Positions 5,500 through 8,397 of a DNA stretch of 8,397 bases are shown piece after piece (positions within the stretch are counted from its first letter, which is position 1; every line of letters starts with the position of its first letter). Source of the DNA: Alphaproteobacteria bacterium UBA5343 (lineage in GTDB: Bacteria > Pseudomonadota > Alphaproteobacteria > RF32 > UBA5343). Position numbers and translations under genes: made by a program. The stretch is taken from assembly GCA_002410125.1 (NCBI GenBank), contig DHQH01000029.1, positions 1-8,397 of the forward strand, written 5' to 3'. The notes under the pieces were generated by a model. That model was not told where the DNA came from. It saw only the letters and a list, made by a program, of their open reading frames with translations, and made no database searches.

Positions 5500-5616
5500 A
5501 AGAACGATATTAGTAACTCTAAGGAATACGGTTATAATGAACAAGTAAACAGTTATCAATTATGTAGTACTTTAGCTAAAGTCCAGAGATGGCAATTGTT
5601 AATGATGATTAAATAA
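5500..5616 (+). pseudogene. Coding-like reading frame without a start codon, between two terminators
   Basis: From 5500 to the TAA at 5614-5616 one frame reads 38 residues with a protein-like composition, notably EYGYNEQVNSYQL (5524-5562) and STLAKVQRW (5566-5592). It contains no ATG, GTG or TTG near its beginning and is preceded by TAA at 5497-5499. I recall small phage proteins in Bacteroidetes with a similar Leu-rich, Q-K/R-W motif continuing as L-R-E and a strand; here the sequence turns to QLLMMIK and stops just after the Trp, as if truncated. Terminators lie on both sides. It may be the remnant of a small gene or part of a non-coding RNA ending at the 5636-5669 hairpin. The family link is a weak recollection. 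Confidence 0.35.
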
Positions 5617-5635
5617 AAAAAGTAGATTATTATTT

Positions 5636-5669
5636 AGAAGAGGTAACAGAAGTTTTACCTCTTTTTTTT
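5636..5669 (+). terminator. Strong intrinsic terminator
   Basis: AGAGGTAA (5639-5646) pairs perfectly with TTACCTCT (5655-5662) over an eight-base CAGAAGTT loop; three more pairs including a G-U extend the base, and eight T follow the last C (5662-5669). This is the clearest intrinsic terminator in the window. It separates the 5500-5616 cassette from the gene run beginning at 5721, which therefore needs its own promoter. Confidence 0.85.
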
Positions 5670-5720
5670 GTTTTATAACTGAAAAATGATTAAATTAGGG
5701 TGTATTTAAAACTTATAGTT

Positions 5721-6179
5721 ATGGAAATTGAAGTAATTGTAAAGAAGAAAATAGAAGTAAGATTTTTAAGCGTTAGAGCTGGTGTTAGATATTGGGAGGA
5801 TGCAGAAGTAAATGGAATAGAAGATGTAGATGGTGATTTGATTCCTTTTAGGAAAGGTAATAATTGGTGTCCTGTAATTAATTTAAGTGAAGGAAAGATA
5901 GTTGATTGGCCTAAAGGTACAACTGCTTCAATTCATTATAAGGTATGCGATCAATGCAGTTGGGCATTACTTAATGGATTTAAAAATCTTATAATTAATC
6001 AAGAAGATCAATACGTACCAAGCATATTATGTCCAGAGGATGAGGGTTTCGGGGATTATATTATAATGGAAGTTGATGCTTATGGTGTTATAAATAAGTT
6101 TAATAAAAATAGAGTTATGGAACTAGCAGTAAGTTTTAATAATGAAACATTAGATGATTATAACAGGCAAAACTCATGA
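5721..6179 (+). CDS. Conserved Bacteroidetes protein of unknown function (152 aa)
   Basis: I recognise the pattern of a family common in Bacteroidetes genomes and their prophages: an N-terminal strand (MEIEVIVKKKIEVRFLSV), then AGVRYWEDAEVNGIEDVDGD (20-39), WCPVINLSEGKIVDWPKGTT (49-68), HYKVCDQC (72-79), YVPSILCPEDEGFGDYIIM (98-116) and a final strand. It is probably all-beta and has no assigned function that I know of. Cys50, Cys76, Cys79 and Cys104 could bind a metal; Cys76-x-x-Cys79 is suggestive. Residues 125-152 are an extra polar tail. A GTG at 5700 would add seven residues, but the ATG at 5721 has the ATAGTTATGG context repeated in this window, so I use it. It opens the second gene run after a strong terminator and overlaps the holin-like gene by four bases. 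Confidence 0.85.
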   Translation: MEIEVIVKKKIEVRFLSVRAGVRYWEDAEVNGIEDVDGDLIPFRKGNNWCPVINLSEGKIVDWPKGTTASIHYKVCDQCSWALLNGFKNLIINQEDQYVPSILCPEDEGFGDYIIMEVDAYGVINKFNKNRVMELAVSFNNETLDDYNRQNS

Positions 6180-6373
6180 AATACCAAGAAAGATTAATCC
6201 TAATAATAACATCTACTTTACTGGTAATAGTACTGAGTTACTTAACTGGAATAGACTATTTAAAACAGAAAGTAGATTGGTTGACTTTTATCGGTAAGTA
6301 TGGGGTTAATATATCAATAATAGCATTGATTTTAGGGTATTCAATATTTTTAGTTATAAATTGGAAGAAATGA
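6176..6373 (+). CDS. Two-span membrane protein, holin-like
   Basis: A 65-residue protein with two hydrophobic segments, about residues 7-25 (LILIITSTLLVIVLSYLTG) and 45-62 (NISIIALILGYSIFLVIN), joined by a polar loop of roughly 19 residues (IDYLKQKVDWLTFIGKYGV) and ending in WKK. Small size, two spans, a charged C-terminal end and position two genes upstream of the amidase fit a class II holin, which would open the inner membrane so the endolysin can reach the wall. Holin sequences are too varied to confirm by eye, and other small phage membrane proteins look the same. The start is an ATGA overlap with the preceding gene and its own stop overlaps the next start the same way, so the three genes are probably translated together. 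Confidence 0.6.
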   Translation: MKYQERLILIITSTLLVIVLSYLTGIDYLKQKVDWLTFIGKYGVNISIIALILGYSIFLVINWKK

Positions 6374-6621
6374 TAATAGATATGGATAATAACGAAAACT
6401 ACGTCCCATACCACATGAGGACAAAGAAAGTAGATAACAGGTTAAAAGCTTTAATGGGTAATCACAATCCGGTTACTAGGTATTACATCTACAAAAGTAA
6501 AGGCATTCCATTGCAAAGGAGAAAATTACCTTTAGAGTTTCAAGATATGAGGCATGAAGATATTTTAAAGCATAAGAATATTAAAGGATATACTTTAGAC
6601 CCACAAAGTTATTTAAAATGA
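6370..6621 (+). CDS. Hypothetical protein between holin-like gene and endolysin (83 aa)
   Basis: An 83-residue soluble basic protein I do not recognise. It has an acidic N-terminus (MIIDMDNNENYVPYHM), a central helix-loop part with KKVDNRLKALMGNHNP and RYYIYKSKGIPLQRRKL, and a C-terminal segment with Asp/His/Lys-rich stretches. No signal peptide, lipobox or membrane span is present, so despite its position between holin-like and endolysin genes it is not a spanin. I chose the ATG at 6370 because it forms an ATGA overlap with the upstream stop; a TTG at 6361 would add three residues, and an ATG at 6382 would remove four. It ends in an ATGA overlap with the amidase gene. Confidence 0.7.
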   Translation: MIIDMDNNENYVPYHMRTKKVDNRLKALMGNHNPVTRYYIYKSKGIPLQRRKLPLEFQDMRHEDILKHKNIKGYTLDPQSYLK

Positions 6622-7238
6622 TAAATACGATAATATTAGACCCCGGTCATGGGGGTATACTTAACGGTAAATACCAAACAGAAGGAAAGCAATATCACTT
6701 TGAAGATGGGACAAGTATCTACGAAGGTGAAGTAAACAGAGGTATAGCTTTTAGATTAGCTGAGATGCTAGTAAGTGATGGAATACCGTTTTATTACGCT
6801 TGTGACTTATCGCATGATACAAGTCTATCTAATAGGGTTCATTATGCTAATAGCCTTGTTACTAATTTAAAAAAGAAGCCTAGTGAATTTCTTTATTTAT
6901 CTATTCATTGTAATGCAGGACACGGGCACGGTTTTGAAGTTTACACAAGTATAGGTGATACCTTAGCTGATAAGATCGCAGAAACTTTTATAGATGAATT
7001 TGAAGATAGTTATAAACATTTAGGTATTACAGGAAGGTATGACTACCTAGATGGAGATAAAGACAAAGAATCTAACTTTTTTGTATTGAGTAGAACAAAG
7101 ATGCCTGCAATCTTAACAGAGAATCTATTTTTTGATAACCCTATAGAAGCTGAATACTTATTAGACCCTACTATGAGGGCATTAATAGCAGGAATGCATT
7201 ATGATGCAATTAAGAAAGTTATAAAAGGAAATATTTAG
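6618..7238 (+). CDS. N-acetylmuramoyl-L-alanine amidase (Amidase_3), phage endolysin
   Basis: A zinc amidase of the Amidase_3 (AmiC/CwlC) family, which cuts the bond between N-acetylmuramic acid and L-alanine in peptidoglycan. The catalytic set is complete: H11 in ILDPGHGG, E36 in IYEGEVNRGIAFRLAEML, H97 in LYLSIHCNA and catalytic E168 in MPAILTENLFFDN. At 206 residues it is one catalytic domain with no signal peptide and no separate cell-wall-binding domain, as expected for an endolysin acting from inside a Gram-negative type cell once the inner membrane is opened. Between H97 and E168 lies an insert (about residues 130-155, with YDYLDGDKDKES) that is polar and may be a surface loop. The start overlaps the preceding stop (ATGA), and a holin-like gene lies two genes upstream. 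A cytoplasmic recycling amidase is unlikely in this setting. Confidence 0.93.
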   Translation: MINTIILDPGHGGILNGKYQTEGKQYHFEDGTSIYEGEVNRGIAFRLAEMLVSDGIPFYYACDLSHDTSLSNRVHYANSLVTNLKKKPSEFLYLSIHCNAGHGHGFEVYTSIGDTLADKIAETFIDEFEDSYKHLGITGRYDYLDGDKDKESNFFVLSRTKMPAILTENLFFDNPIEAEYLLDPTMRALIAGMHYDAIKKVIKGNI

Positions 7239-7240
7239 TT

Positions 7241-7834
7241 ATGACAAAAGATGAAGTAATAAAAGCTTACGAGAATAACTTAATAGTATGTATCAATGGA
7301 GTTATTGGCCTTTATAAAATAGAAGGTATAGATTACGATGATGAAGAGGTATTTATAAACAAAGGTTTTTATGAATTTAAAGATTTATATGTACCTAAGA
7401 TAATGAAACCACATAATGAGCCAGAACCAGCAACTTATAGCCATGTAGATGATATTAAAGAAAGGTGTTTAGAAAATGCTTTTTATGAACCAGATTCTAA
7501 AAATGGAATTGAAATAAATGTAAAATATGATTATCTTAAATTCGATTTAAATACTGAATTTGGAGAGTTTATAAGCAAGCAATTAGAGCTACTTAAAGCT
7601 AAATCAAATGATTATGCTAATGAGGATATACTTAGCAATTTTAAATTAGCAGGTAAATCAATAGGGTTAACTCCTGAGCAGCAATGTTTATCGTTAATAG
7701 CTACTAAAGTGGTTAGGTTAGGAGAGTTATTTAAAGGTAAGGAACCGAAAAACGAAAGTATAAATGATTCGTTAATAGATTTAGCAAATTACACATTTTT
7801 ATTAAGTCTTATAGTTAAAGAAAATGGCAGATAA
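7241..7834 (+). CDS. Two-part protein with a C-terminal Nmad1 (DUF1599)-like domain
   Basis: Residues about 100-197 resemble the nucleotide modification associated domain Nmad1/DUF1599 and its phage relatives: LELLKAKSNDYANED (115-129), GLTPEQQCLSLIATKVVRLG (142-161) and NESINDSLIDLANYTFLL (171-188), the last carrying the D-x-L-x-D-L-A-N-Y signature. Such helical domains are relatives of or analogues to MazG-type enzymes and often occur near thymidylate or base-modification genes in phages; the exact reaction is unsettled. Residues 1-55 (VCINGVIGLYKIEGIDYDDEEVFI and following) look like a small beta-barrel unit I cannot name, joined by a Pro/Glu linker (residues 56-68). With the MazG-like gene at 2818 it makes two probable nucleotide-handling proteins in the window. 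The start follows TAGTTATG, and the end overlaps the next gene by 11 bases. Confidence 0.75.
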   Translation: MTKDEVIKAYENNLIVCINGVIGLYKIEGIDYDDEEVFINKGFYEFKDLYVPKIMKPHNEPEPATYSHVDDIKERCLENAFYEPDSKNGIEINVKYDYLKFDLNTEFGEFISKQLELLKAKSNDYANEDILSNFKLAGKSIGLTPEQQCLSLIATKVVRLGELFKGKEPKNESINDSLIDLANYTFLLSLIVKENGR

Positions 7835-8129
7835 TATAGTAAATGAAATAATATTCAAGATGTTAATAGCCATTAATTTAGGCGCTATACATCCGAGTGC
7901 TAGTTATGACTTCTTCAAAAGCCAAGATTACGAGGTAACACAGATTAAAAACTACCAGATAATCGAAGGTGATACTATACTACACAGTATGGATGTTCAA
8001 CTGCATAAAGAACAAATATTATTAAAAGACAGTGTTAATACCCTAACAAAGTCTATATTTGTTCGTTATAACAATATAGAAGTAGATACTATTAAGTTCG
8101 ATTATATAGAGTATAAAAAAATAAATTGA
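7824..8129 (+). CDS. Hypothetical protein (101 aa)
   Basis: A 101-residue protein I do not recognise. It starts with a helix (MADNIVNEIIFKMLIAINLG), followed by a region with strands and polar turns, and ends with repeated short beta-like stretches (SIFVRYNNIEVDTIKFDYIEYKKIN) that alternate hydrophobic and charged residues. The N-terminal helix is moderately hydrophobic but carries charges, so I do not call a membrane span. The ATG lies inside the end of the Nmad1-like gene (11-base overlap), which implies coupled translation. A 25-base gap with a palindrome separates it from the next gene. Confidence 0.7.
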   Translation: MADNIVNEIIFKMLIAINLGAIHPSASYDFFKSQDYEVTQIKNYQIIEGDTILHSMDVQLHKEQILLKDSVNTLTKSIFVRYNNIEVDTIKFDYIEYKKIN

Positions 8130-8140
8130 ATCCAATCTTT

Positions 8141-8152
8141 TTAAACGTTTAA
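8141..8152. repeat. 12-base perfect palindrome before the last gene
   Basis: TTAAACGTTTAA reads the same on both strands and ends two bases before the ATG at 8155. With only one CG at its centre it is too AT-rich and too short of a loop for a stable hairpin, so if it does anything it would be as a binding site for a dimeric protein. In such AT-rich DNA chance is a real alternative. Confidence 0.3.
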
Positions 8153-8154
8153 TA

Positions 8155-8397
8155 ATGATTAGTATAGGTTTTTTTAAGAAATTAGCTTTAGATGTTGTAG
8201 TGTCTGTTTTACAGACTAAAGTAATATCTAAAATTAAAGACGAAGGATTGAAAGCAAAAGTAACCTATTTGCTAGAACCTTTTGTAGATGTAGTTAATGT
8301 ACTTACTGATGATGATAAGGAGAATGAAAAGCAACTCAAAGAGGTATGGGATAAACGTGAAGATAAGGTAATTGAGATGTCAGCAGATCAGCTTAAA
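8155..8397 (+). CDS. Hypothetical phage protein, 3'-partial (81+ aa)
   Basis: An open frame from the ATG at 8155 runs off the right edge with no stop in 81 codons. The product begins MISIGFFKKLALDVVVSVLQ, an amphipathic helix, continues with KVISKIKDEGLKAKV and a hydrophobic LLEPFVDVVNVL (39-50), and then becomes strongly charged (DDDKENEKQLKEVWDKRED), so a mainly helical soluble or membrane-attached protein is likely. I cannot name its family. The upstream sequence AAACGTTTAATAATG is A/T-rich and acceptable as a Bacteroidetes start, and codon use matches its neighbours. The C-terminus lies outside the window. Confidence 0.75.
   Translation, partial: MISIGFFKKLALDVVVSVLQTKVISKIKDEGLKAKVTYLLEPFVDVVNVLTDDDKENEKQLKEVWDKREDKVIEMSADQLK

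Larger units (their letters stand above)
5370..5720. other. 351-base block without a complete gene
   Basis: This is the only long gap in the window. It holds three hairpins with T-runs (5378-5420, 5442-5472, 5636-5669), a start-less coding-like frame (5500-5616) that contains a 14-base perfect palindrome (ACTTTAGCTAAAGT, 5569-5582), and a leader of about 50 bases before the ATG at 5721. I see no tRNA: there is no TTCGA-type T-loop or clover-leaf arm pairing. A TTTG at 5482-5485 with TATTAG at 5508-5513 loosely resembles a Bacteroidetes promoter but lacks the TAnnTTTG -7 element. Confidence 0.6.

Noticed and set aside
5482..5513. TTTG and TATTAG as a Bacteroidetes promoter
   Set aside because: The spacing is acceptable but the -7 element does not match TAnnTTTG, so I do not call a promoter.
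5520..5600. A tRNA gene in the gene-free block
   Set aside because: There is no T-loop TTCGA-like motif, acceptor stem or clover-leaf pairing.
1..8397. TAG or TGA stop-codon recoding as in some crAss-like phages
   Set aside because: TAG, TGA and TAA all end genes directly beside the next start codon (for example TAG at 2813 and 7236, TGA at 1902 and 6619), which fits the standard code.

Overview
The window reads as part of the genome of a double-stranded DNA phage or prophage of a Bacteroidetes host (Flavobacterium/Cytophaga/Bacteroides side). The reasons are: strongly AT-rich DNA; every supported gene on the + strand and nearly end to end, with stop/start overlaps (ATGA, TAATG, TGATG); no convincing Shine-Dalgarno sites but a recurring A-rich (A)GTTATG or AATTATG start context; a Bacteroidetes-type single-stranded DNA-binding protein; and several small proteins of kinds seen in phages of that phylum. 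TAA, TAG and TGA are all used as stops, so the standard bacterial code fits. Host assignment is inference from composition and protein style, not from a search.

Bases 1-1122 hold a DnaB-type replicative helicase whose beginning is broken: sequence resembling the end of the DnaB N-terminal domain continues upstream of the first usable start, and seems to need a one-base frame change near bases 20-22. Bases 1171-3951 are a dense replication/nucleotide block: a 28-residue ORF, a helical hypothetical, SSB, a Lys-rich zinc-finger protein, two small hypotheticals, a MazG-like NTP pyrophosphohydrolase, another hypothetical, a DUF1064 PD-(D/E)XK-type nuclease and a 36-residue single-span membrane peptide. 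A complete calcineurin-type metallophosphoesterase follows (3996-4850), then two small unknown genes (4898-5369), the first preceded by a hairpin that ends exactly at its start codon.

Bases 5370-5720 have no complete gene. They hold three terminator-like hairpins and, between the second and third, a coding-looking reading frame with no normal start (5500-5616), laid out like a moron or the remains of one.

Bases 5721-8397 form a second run of genes: a conserved Bacteroidetes protein of unknown role, a two-span holin-like protein, a small unknown, an Amidase_3 endolysin with all catalytic residues, a two-part protein ending in an Nmad1/DUF1599-like domain, an unknown, and a partial gene that runs off the right edge. 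The first block would copy and process phage DNA and manage the nucleotide pool; the second contains the lysis cassette. There are no integrase, structural, tRNA, CRISPR or insertion-sequence genes here. I did not find a clearly new multi-gene system. The points most worth following are the broken dnaB start with an unusual Walker A motif, the terminator-flanked cassette, and the start-codon hairpin.
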